Source: S5-327 sp965116015 (GTDB lineage Bacteria; Chloroflexota; Dehalococcoidia; Lucifugimonadales; Australimonadaceae). Taken from it: a DNA stretch of 64,000 bases. How positions within the stretch are numbered: the first letter of the stretch is position 1; each line of letters begins with the position of its first letter. Positions 42,695-51,806 of the stretch are shown here, in pieces. The stretch spans positions 806,001 to 870,000 of the forward strand of contig OZ220477.1 of NCBI GenBank assembly GCA_965116015.1, in the 5' to 3' direction. The position numbers and the translations under genes are program-made. The notes beneath the pieces are model-generated. The model ran no database searches. It saw only the letters and a list, made by a program, of their open reading frames with translations, and was not told the origin of the DNA.

Positions 42695-44065
42695 TCAGCT
42701 TCCCAGCATCCGCTCGAGTTCAGCGACGGCAGCGTTGAGCTGCTCGTCAACAGGCGGAGAACCGGACGCCTGGGGCTCAAGGCTGCACAGCCTGTCGAGC
42801 GCATCAACAAGGCGATCCTGGCCACCGAGCGAATCGGATTCGCTCGAGTAGGCGCTGCAGAGCGACCGACTAATCTCGCCGATACGAGCCAGCGTCTGAA
42901 CGTCCAGCGTATCGCCGACGATGATGTCTGGCTCGAGACCTTCGCCCTCTATCTCGCGACCATCGGGGGTAAGCCAGCGAGCAATCGTCACATAGAACCC
43001 TGCGCCGGACTCCAAGCTGTAAAGCAAGTTGACGGAGCCTTTGCCGTAGGTGCGCGTGCCGACGACGACAGCCCTGCCGTGGTCTTGCAGTGCGCCCACG
43101 ACAATCTCCGAGGCCGACGCGCTGAAACCGTTCACTATAACGACCAGCGGCATATCGTAGGCGATTCCTCCACCGGAGACGCTCTCTACGGTTTCGTTCC
43201 CCGCAGCGTCGACCCATCGCACGACTTCGCCGCCACGAACGAACTCGGAGACGACAGCGACGGCAGGGGCGACGATGCCGCCGCCATTGTTTCGAATGTC
43301 CAGAATGATGCCCTCTGCGCCGCGCTCGCGAATGTCGCTGATTGCGCTGCGGAAGGTCGCGGCGGTTGTCGCGTCAAACCCAGCGACCTGTATGTAGCCG
43401 ATGTTGGACGTCTGCATACGAGCCAGCACGGAGCTCAAACTGATGGTGTCTCTGAGAATCTCGACATCAAGCGGGAGCGAGGCGCCAGCTCGTGAGACGG
43501 TGAGCACCACCGGCGTGTTCTTGGGACCGCGGATAAGCGCGACGGTCTCCTCGAGGGTAAGTCCATGGACCAGCTGGTCATCGACGGCAAGTATGATGTC
43601 GCCGGGGAGGATATTGGCGCGTTCTGCAGGCGAACCAGGCAGGGGGCCGAGGATAACGATGTGGCCATCCTGATAGGCGACGCTTGCGCCTATGCCTTCG
43701 AAGTCCTCAACCCGGCCCTCGAGTTCATCCAAGAATGCCCTGTGACGGTCGGGCGGCAGATAGGCGGTGTACGGGTCATCGACATAGTCGATGATGCCCT
43801 GGATAGCGGCCTGACGAAGCAGATCGTCCGAGAGAGAGTCGCGTCGAATGAAATCGGATTGGAGTAACTGGATAATCTCATCGAGGTCGCTTGTGCCGCT
43901 GCCAGAGTCGCCGAGAAGGTCGTCGCTGAGCGTCAGCAGCAGGAGCGCCGAAATGACGCCCACGACCCCGACGGAAAGGAAAAGGAGAACTTTGCCGTAC
44001 CGCATAGGATTCTGCGCCGGAAGGGAAGAGGGCTGCAGCAGTGGGCGCTCCACGCTGCACCGCAA
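42695..44065 (-). CDS. S41-family C-terminal processing peptidase
   Basis: A 456-residue protein, or 436 from the ATG at 44005 (MRYGKVLLFL), with one N-terminal membrane helix, a PDZ domain about residues 115-190 (GIGASVAYQDGHIVILGPLPGSPAERANILPGDIILAVDD) and the S41 catalytic core: RNNGGG, nucleophile Ser in NGFSASASEIVVGAL and Lys in TYGKGSVN. It cleaves near the C-termini of envelope proteins. It is placed directly before smpB. The CtpA/CtpB subtype is not distinguishable. Confidence 0.93.
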   Translation of the reverse strand: MRCSVERPLLQPSSLPAQNPMRYGKVLLFLSVGVVGVISALLLLTLSDDLLGDSGSGTSDLDEIIQLLQSDFIRRDSLSDDLLRQAAIQGIIDYVDDPYTAYLPPDRHRAFLDELEGRVEDFEGIGASVAYQDGHIVILGPLPGSPAERANILPGDIILAVDDQLVHGLTLEETVALIRGPKNTPVVLTVSRAGASLPLDVEILRDTISLSSVLARMQTSNIGYIQVAGFDATTAATFRSAISDIRERGAEGIILDIRNNGGGIVAPAVAVVSEFVRGGEVVRWVDAAGNETVESVSGGGIAYDMPLVVIVNGFSASASEIVVGALQDHGRAVVVGTRTYGKGSVNLLYSLESGAGFYVTIARWLTPDGREIEGEGLEPDIIVGDTLDVQTLARIGEISRSLCSAYSSESDSLGGQDRLVDALDRLCSLEPQASGSPPVDEQLNAAVAELERMLGS

Positions 44066-44227
44066 CTCTCTCGGACTCTAGTATAGCGGGGAGAGCCGTG
44101 AGACGGCAGTTCAGCCGGAGGTCGGACAGGTAGGGAACACGGGGCTGGTTCATATGCCAAGAGCTTGAACCGTTAGTTTACATAACATCAATAGTGCGAC
44201 ATTTCAATTAGAAGCATCCTGAGCCTA

Positions 44228-44440
44228 GTAGAGTGCGCTCTGACGGCGTCAGCCGACACAAACCTCACCCTCGACGCTAACAACGCGCTCTAGCGGCTGA
44301 ACATAAAGCCAAGGCTCATCTACCACATCGTAGAGTGCGCTCTGACGGCGTCAGTCGACACAAACCTCAACTTTGACGCTAGCAACGCCCCCTCGACGCT
44401 AGCAACGCCCCCTCTAACGGGCTGGCATAAAGCCAAGCGC
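44228..44440. repeat. 102-bp direct repeat that includes a gene 3' end
   Basis: A unit starting GTAGAGTGCGCTCTGACGGC at 44228 repeats at 44330. The second unit runs into the 3' end of the gene at 44414; the first carries a diverged copy of the same end, which on the minus strand would read LGFMFSR-stop against LGFMPAR-stop in the gene. A shorter inner repeat (GACGCTAGCAACGCCCCCTC) is also doubled. The rest of the 44066-44413 spacer holds nothing recognised. Confidence 0.8.
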
Positions 44441-44758
44441 GTCGTTGCCCTCGTCCAGCGGTCCTCTGTAGTACCAGCCGCCGTCGGGGCTCTCTTTCCT
44501 GGCTTTCAGCTCGTAGAAGTCAAGATACACCGTTTCGCCGCCCTCGCACTCCACGACGACGTTATGCCCCTCGTACTCAATCACGCGAAGCGGACGGCGC
44601 TCAAAAACGTTGCCGGGGCCAACTTTAAGCTTGAAAACAGGTTCGAGAATAAGCGCGGCGCGGGTGGTCTGCCTGCGCTCTCCGTCTGCGATGGCGAAGC
44701 CGTCTTCCTCGCAACTGAAGAAAGGAATCTCGGGTAGTTCAAAAATCTCGTCCGGCAT
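44414..44758 (-). CDS. Small hypothetical protein
   Basis: A 114-residue beta-rich acidic protein starting MPDEIFELPEIPFF. It has segments such as FKLKVGPGNVFERRPLRVIEYEGHNVVVE, suggesting a small barrel, and no membrane helix. Its last codons are duplicated downstream. It follows hflX by about 75 bases in the same direction. No family recognised. Confidence 0.55.
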   Translation of the reverse strand: MPDEIFELPEIPFFSCEEDGFAIADGERRQTTRAALILEPVFKLKVGPGNVFERRPLRVIEYEGHNVVVECEGGETVYLDFYELKARKESPDGGWYYRGPLDEGNDALGFMPAR

Positions 44759-44833
44759 CCCGGCTTCACCTCGGTTGTGACTAGGCTCCTATTGTAGTGA
44801 ATTGCGCACTGACGTCATCACGATCTCGGGGGT

Positions 44834-45823
44834 CTACTGCCGTCGACTGCCAGTATCGATTGCCCTTTCGACAGCGGTGAGCAACTCGCGCAGCCCGAGG
44901 CCGCTAACGGCCGAGGTGAGCATTGTAGTCGCGGCGGCAGCGTCGTCGATTAAGCTAGATGAGGCGCTGGCCCCGAGCAAGTCAGCCTTGTTGAGCGCAA
45001 GCACGCGCGGCTTGTCGGCAAGGCCAAGCTCCTGAAGAAGCAGCTCAACCACCGCAGCCTGTTCGCCAGCGTTCGGGTGAGAGATGTCGACTACGTGGAC
45101 GAGCGCAGAAGCTTCTTCCACCTCCTCCAGTGTCGCGCGAAAGGCGGCGACAAGCGTCGTCGGCAGCTTCTGAATAAACCCCACGGTGTCGGTGAACAGC
45201 GCCGCCCGGCCGCTGGGAAGACGCACTCTGCGCGTAACCGGATCGAGAGTCGAGAAGAGCTGGTCGCGGGCGACAACGCCGGCAGAGGAGATAGCGTTCA
45301 TTAGGCTGCTCTTACCGGCGTTGGTGTAGCCAACGAGCGAGACGATAGGCACGCCGCTCTTCAGGCGCTGGCTGCGATGACGGGCGCGATGGCGGCGCAC
45401 TCTCTCGAGTTCGGACTTCATCCGCGTGATCCGAAGGCCAATGAGACGCCGGTCGGTCTCAATCTGCGTTTCACCGGGTCCGCGCGCGCCAATGCCGCCG
45501 CCTAGGCGTTCGAGGTGGCTCCACTGCCCGGCGAGGCGCGGGAGGAGGTACTCGGCCTGCGCTAGCTCCACTTGCAGGCGGCCCTCGCGTGTCCGCGCCC
45601 GACGCGCAAACACATCGAGGATGAGCGCAGTGCGATCGATAACCTTCACACGCTCTCCAAACCCGCGTTCGAGATTCCGTTGCTGGATGGGCGTGAGTTC
45701 GTCATCGCAGATGATCGTGTCGAACTCCGCAGCCTGGCGGAGCAGCTTTAACTCCTCGAGCTTGCCCTTTCCGACATAGGCTGCGGTCGGCGCCTCAAGG
45801 GTCTGTGTAACGGCGCCAATCAC
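44834..45823 (-). CDS. hflX: GTPase HflX
   Basis: 329 residues from the GTG at 45823. The HflX glycine-rich domain (YVGKGKLEELKLL, GARGPGETQIETDRR) and the G domain (GYTNAGKSSLMNA, DTVGFIQKLP, NKADLLG) are intact; HflX is a ribosome-binding GTPase that splits or rescues stressed ribosomes. Homology-like coding continues in frame upstream of the GTG (RHEQALLVGVDIKTRRSHWP and on) back to about 45952, but no ATG, GTG or TTG occurs before an in-frame TAA at 45980-45982. The natural start may be an unusual ATC at 45952 or the sequence may carry an error. Confidence 0.9.
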   Translation of the reverse strand: MIGAVTQTLEAPTAAYVGKGKLEELKLLRQAAEFDTIICDDELTPIQQRNLERGFGERVKVIDRTALILDVFARRARTREGRLQVELAQAEYLLPRLAGQWSHLERLGGGIGARGPGETQIETDRRLIGLRITRMKSELERVRRHRARHRSQRLKSGVPIVSLVGYTNAGKSSLMNAISSAGVVARDQLFSTLDPVTRRVRLPSGRAALFTDTVGFIQKLPTTLVAAFRATLEEVEEASALVHVVDISHPNAGEQAAVVELLLQELGLADKPRVLALNKADLLGASASSSLIDDAAAATTMLTSAVSGLGLRELLTAVERAIDTGSRRQ

Positions 45824-46043
45824 CTCTGCGCCAGCGGATCCTGCGAGCTGGGCGAGCTCGCCCAGCGAGTCGCTGAGAGGCCAATGGGAGCGGCGCGTCT
45901 TGATGTCGACGCCAACGAGCAGAGCCTGCTCGTGCCGCTGGGCGGTAGCGATGGTTGCTCTTCCGCGTGCTATCTGCGCTTACTCCATGAAAGCGCAGCC
46001 GGTTGACGCGCATTGGCCGACGATATCGGCATAGTGTACTGCC

Positions 46044-47222
46044 CTACCCCACAGGCTTCTCAGGAATCCGCCAGCCTTCGAGACGCCGCAATCCCTCCTC
46101 CAAACGATCGTCCGGCGTGGTAAGAGAGAGGCGGATGTAGCCCTCGCCGGCCTCGCCGTAGCCTCGCCCGGGCGTAACAACCACTGCGTGCTTGTCGAGA
46201 AGCTCAGTAGCCAGCTGCGCGGAAGTCCAACCGTCGGGGCACCTAGCCCATACATAGAAGCCGGATTTGGGCCGATTGACTGCAAGGCCGGTCGCCATAA
46301 GGGCGTCGACCATGCGGTCGCGGCGACGGCGATAGATTTCGTTGTTCGTCGCTTGCCATTCCAGCGTCGTGTTATCGAGCGCCTCGATGCCCATAAATTG
46401 CACCGCTTGCGGAATGCCGGAGTCGAGGTTCGATTTCACGCGAACAAGGGCGTCGATAAGCCCACGGTTGCCAACAGCCATCCCGATACGCCAGCCCGTC
46501 ATATTGTAGGTCTTCGAGAGCGAGTGAAATTCGACGCCGACATCCATCGCGCCGGGCGTTTGCAAAAAGCTTGGCGCCTCGTAGCCGTCGAACGTTACTT
46601 CCGAGTAGCAGGCATCGTGGCAGACGGCGATATCGTATTCCTTTGCGAACGCGACTACCTCCTTGAACAGTTCCGGCGTCGCGAGCCCTCCCGTGGGGTT
46701 ATTAGGGTAGTTAATCCATAGCGCCTTCGCCCTCCGAGCGATATCTTCCGGAATGAGCGAGAGGTCGGGCCTGAAGCCATTCTCTTCAAGGAGCGGCATC
46801 GCGTGAGAGACGCCGCCTGCGAACATCGTTCCGACCGAGTAGACCGGATAAGCAGGATCAGGCACAAGAGCCACGTCCCCGGGATCAATGAGGCAAAGCG
46901 CCATATGGCCGATGCCCTCTTTCGCGCCGATGAGCGGGACAATCTCCTTGTCGTCGAGCTCGACGACAAACCGCCGGGCATACCATCGCCCGATGGCGCG
47001 CCGCAATTCTGGAAGTCCGTCGGACTCCGGGTAGCGATGGTTGGGCGGATCGTCGGCGGTGGTCTTCAGAGCACTGAGGATGTGGCTAGGAGTGGGGATG
47101 TCGGGATCGCCTATGCCGAAACTGATGACATCGACCCCCAAGGCGCGCTTCTCCGCAATCTTCCGGCTAATTTCCAGGAAGAGATACGGCGGAAGCTGAT
47201 CGAGCCTATCGGCAAGCTGCAT
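46044..47222 (-). CDS. dapL: LL-diaminopimelate aminotransferase (DapL type)
   Basis: A 392-residue PLP-dependent class I aminotransferase starting MQLADRLDQLPPYLFLEISRK. FGIGDPDIPTP, YPNNPTGG and the PLP-Lys segment SLSKTYNMTGWRIGM are all present and match DapL, which makes LL-diaminopimelate from tetrahydrodipicolinate in one step. dapF lies upstream in the same run, supporting lysine and cell-wall-precursor synthesis. The start overlaps the end of the Nmad2-like gene by 17 bases; a GTG/ATG-type start 36 bases upstream is less likely. Confidence 0.92.
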   Translation of the reverse strand: MQLADRLDQLPPYLFLEISRKIAEKRALGVDVISFGIGDPDIPTPSHILSALKTTADDPPNHRYPESDGLPELRRAIGRWYARRFVVELDDKEIVPLIGAKEGIGHMALCLIDPGDVALVPDPAYPVYSVGTMFAGGVSHAMPLLEENGFRPDLSLIPEDIARRAKALWINYPNNPTGGLATPELFKEVVAFAKEYDIAVCHDACYSEVTFDGYEAPSFLQTPGAMDVGVEFHSLSKTYNMTGWRIGMAVGNRGLIDALVRVKSNLDSGIPQAVQFMGIEALDNTTLEWQATNNEIYRRRRDRMVDALMATGLAVNRPKSGFYVWARCPDGWTSAQLATELLDKHAVVVTPGRGYGEAGEGYIRLSLTTPDDRLEEGLRRLEGWRIPEKPVG

Positions 47223-47862
47223 ATGTACGTGTCCTCCGGGTTGGAAGATTACGAGCACCTGGATTATACAGAGGCAGGAGGTTTCCCTTTCCCCCAGCGG
47301 AGTCAGTAGGCGCGCCCACCTGACCCCTCTGCCGCCGCAGTTGCTCTCTGCGCCAATCCTCGAACGCAGGGATCAAAGCGCTGTTCGACGCGCTTTTGAA
47401 GGCTCTCCCCGTCACAAGGCTCGTCAGTTCGGGTGGAAGCGGCGGCCCTTCTCCACCCCAATAGACAAACTCATCGCCGATAAGCACATATCCGCCTCTG
47501 ACGTCCCTGCGGATGTCTCTTCCCCCGTGGCACAGCGATTCCTCTTGAATCCAATGTCCGTCGTCGCTCCTGTGGTAGATGTTGTCGCCAAGGGATCTTG
47601 GCCATTCGTCTACACCGTTGGGCCGCTTAAGGAGGAAGCGGGAATCGCGCCAGTACTCCTCGAACGACAACTTCTCGGACACGCGCATAACGTACACGAC
47701 GTGGTTCCCTGACTTTTTCGGGCCAATGCCGACAATGTAGTCGCCCGCTTGGGCCCTTCGGCGTATCTGAGGCTTGCAGCAGGCAAGGGTGCAGTATCCG
47801 AAGAAAGGGTTCGGCGCGAAACCCCGATCAGTCGCAACTATGTACGAGTACAGCGTGGGCAT
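47206..47862 (-). CDS. Nmad2-like protein (nucleotide-modification-associated domain 2)
   Basis: A 218-residue protein starting MPTLYSYIVATDRGFAPNPF, followed by FGYCTLACCKPQIRRRA and GDYIVGIGPKKSGNHVVYVMRV, the pattern of the Nmad2 family. That family was named from computational association with base-modification genes; its activity is, to my knowledge, not established. GYVLIGDEFVYWGGEGPPLPPEL closes the domain; the last 30 residues are basic and overlap the dapL start. It begins 6 bases after the Nmad3-like gene, inside the dapF-dapL operon. Family call by memory of conserved segments. Confidence 0.8.
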   Translation of the reverse strand: MPTLYSYIVATDRGFAPNPFFGYCTLACCKPQIRRRAQAGDYIVGIGPKKSGNHVVYVMRVSEKLSFEEYWRDSRFLLKRPNGVDEWPRSLGDNIYHRSDDGHWIQEESLCHGGRDIRRDVRGGYVLIGDEFVYWGGEGPPLPPELTSLVTGRAFKSASNSALIPAFEDWRREQLRRQRGQVGAPTDSAGGKGNLLPLYNPGARNLPTRRTRTYAACR

Positions 47863-47868
47863 CGACGT

Positions 47869-48663
47869 TCACTCCGCCGGTCCTTCTTCCAGTAGAGCCG
47901 CGTCGTGTTCGCCTGAGTTCTCGGCGATCCATGCGCGGAGCGCGGCGGCGCGTCTCGCCTGTTCGGGAACGCTCGTGTCGAGGACGCAGCGGCAGGCGCG
48001 GGTGTACGAGCCGATGACGCTGAGCTCTGACCGAACGGCCGGCCACTGCCAGGACGCGCCGTTCTTGTCGCGGAACATCGCCTCGCATAGCGCTCGCGTC
48101 ACGGGCACGGCGCGCTCGAATCGTCGAGAGCGGTTAGAGCCTGCAAACACCCAGAAGCCGTCCCACGTCCCCGTGCATTGCGCACGGATGACGTGAGCGT
48201 TGCGGGCAATGCGCTCCGCGGCTTCCTTCACCGGAGGCTCGGTGATATTCGCATAGACGGCGTCAACGCGGAAACCGCCTATGAGGTAGAACCCGAACTG
48301 ACGCGCACGTTCTCCGCCCGTCCACCGCTCGAGCCTCGCGAGGAACAACAGCGCGTCGCCAGCCGCCGTATGCCTGAGGTTCGCGGCGCGCCCTCCCCTG
48401 CCTACGCCGTCGCCATACGTGAGCGTCTCGAATTCCGGGTCGTTGTGACAAGCGTGGTCCCACCGCGCGGCGGGGATGTAGCGAAGCACGTCGACGCTCC
48501 CATCATAGTGAGAGCGCAGGTCGCGGTAGCGGACGGCGCCGTCGGCTACATTCAGCCGATTGTCTTCAGCGATAGGAACGAACTCGAACCTGCCGTCGCC
48601 GAACAGAGGGCTGGCGAAGCCGTCGCTAGCGTTCGTCCCTACGTTGACGAGGTAAATCCGCAC
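47869..48663 (-). CDS. Nmad3-like protein (nucleotide-modification-associated domain 3)
   Basis: A 264-residue protein started by GTG at 48663, whose G is shared with the dapF TAG stop, so translation is coupled. MRIYLVNVGTNASDGFASPLFGDGRFEFVPI, then HNDPEFETLTYGD and AGDALLFLARLERW, FGFYLIGGF, match the Nmad3 family, predicted to take part in recognising or handling modified nucleotides. The C-terminal half (RSRRFERAVPVTRALCEAMF onward) is variable in the family. The 5' frame extension beyond 48663 is out-of-frame dapF. Function is inferred from family naming only. Confidence 0.78.
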   Translation of the reverse strand: MRIYLVNVGTNASDGFASPLFGDGRFEFVPIAEDNRLNVADGAVRYRDLRSHYDGSVDVLRYIPAARWDHACHNDPEFETLTYGDGVGRGGRAANLRHTAAGDALLFLARLERWTGGERARQFGFYLIGGFRVDAVYANITEPPVKEAAERIARNAHVIRAQCTGTWDGFWVFAGSNRSRRFERAVPVTRALCEAMFRDKNGASWQWPAVRSELSVIGSYTRACRCVLDTSVPEQARRAAALRAWIAENSGEHDAALLEEGPAE

Positions 48664-49565
48664 TACTCCGGCCACTCGCCCGAAAAGACTTCCACCGCGT
48701 CGCCGTCCATATATACGCTCCCGGCGCCGGTCCATACGATGCCAAGCTCGCCGCCGGGAACCTCGACGCGGACAGCATCGTCGACGTAGCCGTGGAGGCG
48801 AGCTGCGACGACTACTGCGCTCGCGCCTGTCCCGCAAGCAAGCGTCAGCCCGGAGCCTCGCTCCCACGTCCGCGTGACGATATGCCCGCGGTCGACGATG
48901 TTGACAATGTGAAAGTTGACGCGGGCAGGAAACGCCTCGTTGCGCTCCATCAGAGGCCCGATCCGATCGAGCGGCGTCTCATTAACGGATTCGTCGATGA
49001 ACGCGGCCACGTGCGGGTTCCCCATCGACACCGCGGTGAGCGCGAACGTTGCGCCGTCCACCGTTACAGGAGCATCGAAGACGAGGTCGGCGGCGGACAG
49101 ACCCATCTCCGAGACAATATCCATATCAAGCTCCGCGTAGTCGCTCGGGCCTACCCGGGAGGGCACAACGGGCACGTCGGCTGAGCAGAGAATAGGGGAG
49201 CCCATATCAACACGGGCGCCGACGACGCGGCCGCCTTGCCAGCGAGGAACGATAGCAAGGACGCCAGCGCCTGTTTCGACGTCGAGCGATCGGGGGCGCG
49301 CCGGGATGATCTCGCGTTCGAGGACGTACTTGGCGAAGCAGCGAATGCCGTTTCCGCACATCTCTCCCTCGGAGCCGTCGGCGTTGAACATACGCATACG
49401 AATGGCGGCTTGGTCGGAGGAATCGGCGACGATTAGCCCATCGGCGCCGACACCGAAGTGGCGATCGGAGATGCGCACGGCGAGCTCAACCCAGTTGCGT
49501 TCGGAGCCTCTTCCGTCGACGAACACGTAGTCGTTCCCTGCGCCCTGGAGCTTCGAGAACTGCAT
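48663..49565 (-). CDS. dapF: Diaminopimelate epimerase
   Basis: A 300-residue protein with the two-fold DapF fold and both catalytic cysteines: Cys in NADGSEGEMCGNGIRCFAKY and Cys in LACGTGASAVVVAAR. MQFSKLQGAGNDYVFVDGRG is the normal start, with AGGAGGAAG just upstream. It converts LL- to meso-diaminopimelate for lysine and peptidoglycan. It is the first gene of dapF-nmad3-nmad2-dapL-hflX. The long 5' extension of the open frame is spacer (49566-49718), which holds no gene. Confidence 0.95.
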   Translation of the reverse strand: MQFSKLQGAGNDYVFVDGRGSERNWVELAVRISDRHFGVGADGLIVADSSDQAAIRMRMFNADGSEGEMCGNGIRCFAKYVLEREIIPARPRSLDVETGAGVLAIVPRWQGGRVVGARVDMGSPILCSADVPVVPSRVGPSDYAELDMDIVSEMGLSAADLVFDAPVTVDGATFALTAVSMGNPHVAAFIDESVNETPLDRIGPLMERNEAFPARVNFHIVNIVDRGHIVTRTWERGSGLTLACGTGASAVVVAARLHGYVDDAVRVEVPGGELGIVWTGAGSVYMDGDAVEVFSGEWPE

Positions 49566-49718
49566 CGGCTTCCTCCTCTCCTCCGCAGAGATAATAGTAG
49601 CGCTCCCTTTGCCTCCTCTCATCTGCCGCGTGCTTACTCGCTTCGTCCGGAAGGCTAGCCAAGGGTGTACGATAGAGATGCCTTGCGTAGGAACAGCAGG
49701 ATGCGTTAGGCGGGAACG

Positions 49719-50303
49719 GTGACAGTCACTAGTCTCGACGCGCTCATCATCGTCGACGTGCAGAACGACTTCTGCCCAGGAGGCTCGCTGGCCGTTGCGT
49801 CGGGCGAGGCGGTGGCGCAGAAGATGTCCGCTGTAGGGAAGGCGTTCGCCGACCGAGGCGCCAGGATTTTCGCCACGCAGGACTGGCACCCCGCCGGGCA
49901 CTCATCGTTCGCGGCTCAGGGCGGGCAATGGCCGGATCACTGCGTGCAGGGCTCTCGCGGCGCTGAGCTCCACCCTGCCCTTGTGCTGCCCGAGGGCGCC
50001 AGTATCATCCGCAAGGGCGCCAGCCCAGACACGGACGCCTACTCAGGGTTCATCGACTCCGACCTTGGTACGCAGCTGAAGGCAAATGGCATCGGCCGCG
50101 TGTACGTGGGCGGATTGGCGACTGACTACTGTGTGTTGAACACCGTTATCGACGCGCTCGCTAGAGGCTTCGAAACGCTCGTATTGACCGACGCAGTCGG
50201 CGCGGTCAACCTAGACCCTGGAGACGGTGAGCGCGCGTTGCACCTGATGGAAGTCAATGGTGCAACGCTGACGACCACGGCAAACGTGCTCACTGGGGCT
50301 TAG
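49719..50303 (+). CDS. pncA: Nicotinamidase
   Basis: A 194-residue isochorismatase-fold amidase started by GTG. The catalytic set is complete: Asp in IIVDVQNDFCPGGSL, metal ligands in ATQDWHPAGHSSF, Lys in IRKGASPDTDAYSGF and nucleophile Cys in GLATDYCVLNTV. It turns nicotinamide to nicotinate for NAD salvage. It converges with pncB, whose product uses that nicotinate, and the two stop regions overlap by 14 bases. Confidence 0.93.
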   Translation: MTVTSLDALIIVDVQNDFCPGGSLAVASGEAVAQKMSAVGKAFADRGARIFATQDWHPAGHSSFAAQGGQWPDHCVQGSRGAELHPALVLPEGASIIRKGASPDTDAYSGFIDSDLGTQLKANGIGRVYVGGLATDYCVLNTVIDALARGFETLVLTDAVGAVNLDPGDGERALHLMEVNGATLTTTANVLTGA

Positions 50304-51669
50304 AGCCTAACTCTCGTTCGAGCAAATTCTGCGTAATCCCCCACTGGAGTTCATCGAGAGCCCAGGAACGCGCTACCGGATAACCGGCAGGCGCCCGCAA
50401 CGCCTTGCAGTCGGCTGGGAGACGCGCAAGCTCCGACGCGGCGCGCTCGCGAGCTTCGTCGAGCGGCGAAGCCGGTCGCACTCTGCTCCCGCGCTCAATG
50501 GCCGTATCAAGGAGCGGCCTGCTGCCACCCGGCGGCGCATCTTCATACGCAAGGGCGATCAGGTCTGACTGCAAGACGCCGTCGCTGTTGATTCTTCGGT
50601 AGACCTGCTTGCGTCCGGCAAAGGTGATCTTGCCCGGGCTGAGCTTGAGGATCGGCTGCTCCGCGTACTCAACCAGCTTGTACACCCAATCGCACCACGG
50701 AGCATCGGCGGAGACCCCAAGCTTTGTGCCAACGCCGAACCCTACGATGGGAGCCCCTGCCCTCACGAGGTCGTCGATTTCGAATTCGTCGAGCCCGCCG
50801 CTCGCAACTATGCCCACGCTCTGCAAGCCGGCGTCGTCCAGCAACCTGCGGCACTCAAACGAGAGCCGCAGAAGATCTCCGCTGTCGATGCGGATGGCGC
50901 GCAGAGCGCGCCCTTGCTCCCGCAGCCGCTTGGCGGTCTCGACGGCATTTCGCGTCCCGCTCACAGTGTCGTAGGTGTCGACAAGGAGCGTTGCGCCGTC
51001 GGGAAAGGAGTCGGCGTACGCATCGAATGCTGCTGCCTCAGAGGGGAAAGCGGCGATGAACGAGTGCGCCATGGTGCCAGCCGGCGTGATGCCGTAGCGG
51101 GCGGCGGCGACGACGTTGCTGGTTCCGGCGACGCCGGCAATGTAGCTAGCCCGAGCGAGGCGATCGGCGGCCTCGCGCCCGTGGGCGCGGCGCGCGGCGA
51201 AATCAACGACGGAGCGCCCCTGTGCAGCATGCAGCACACGCGCAGCCTTGGTGGCGAACATCGTTTGCAAGTTGACTGCATTGATGACTGCAGTCTCGAC
51301 CATCTGAGCCTCGATTATCGGAGCCGTCACCTCAAGCGCAGGCTCATCGGGGAAGAGGACTTCACCCTCGCGCATAGCTCGCGCCTCTCCGGTGAACCGC
51401 AGCGACGGGAGCCAGTCAAGGAACGCGGGATCGAACAGGTCTAGAGCGCGCAGCCCGGCAACATCGTTCTCGGTGAAGCGCAGCTCTTCGATGAAATCGA
51501 GCGCTTCCTCGATGCCAGCGAGCACGGCATAGCCGCGGTCAGGCGGGTGGCTGCGGAAGTAAAGGCTAAACGTCGCCGGAGCCGTGCAATCGTGCTGCCA
51601 GTAGGCTTGGGCCATGGTCAGCTCGTAGAGGTCGGTAAAGAGAGCTTGGCTCAGCCCCATCGATTGCAT
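50290..51669 (-). CDS. pncB: Nicotinate phosphoribosyltransferase
   Basis: A 459-residue enzyme with TDLYELTMAQAYW at the start, GTSNVVAAARYGITPAGTMAHSF, the phosphate-binding RIDSGDLLRLS and GFGVGTKLG. It makes nicotinate mononucleotide from nicotinate and PRPP, the step after PncA in the Preiss-Handler pathway. It faces pncA tail to tail. Length and motifs are normal for the bacterial type II-like branch. Confidence 0.93.
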   Translation of the reverse strand: MQSMGLSQALFTDLYELTMAQAYWQHDCTAPATFSLYFRSHPPDRGYAVLAGIEEALDFIEELRFTENDVAGLRALDLFDPAFLDWLPSLRFTGEARAMREGEVLFPDEPALEVTAPIIEAQMVETAVINAVNLQTMFATKAARVLHAAQGRSVVDFAARRAHGREAADRLARASYIAGVAGTSNVVAAARYGITPAGTMAHSFIAAFPSEAAAFDAYADSFPDGATLLVDTYDTVSGTRNAVETAKRLREQGRALRAIRIDSGDLLRLSFECRRLLDDAGLQSVGIVASGGLDEFEIDDLVRAGAPIVGFGVGTKLGVSADAPWCDWVYKLVEYAEQPILKLSPGKITFAGRKQVYRRINSDGVLQSDLIALAYEDAPPGGSRPLLDTAIERGSRVRPASPLDEARERAASELARLPADCKALRAPAGYPVARSWALDELQWGITQNLLERELGSKPQ

Positions 51670-51806
51670 GCGACGATGCTACGGACTAGGTGCGGGAGGG
51701 GTCAACGCCCACGCTTCTGCCGAGCCGATGAAAGTCCACGTGTGCATTCCGGCTACACGCAGGGCGGACAGCGCGTGTCTGCGCCGGCGGCCTCGGCTCC
51801 CGGGCG

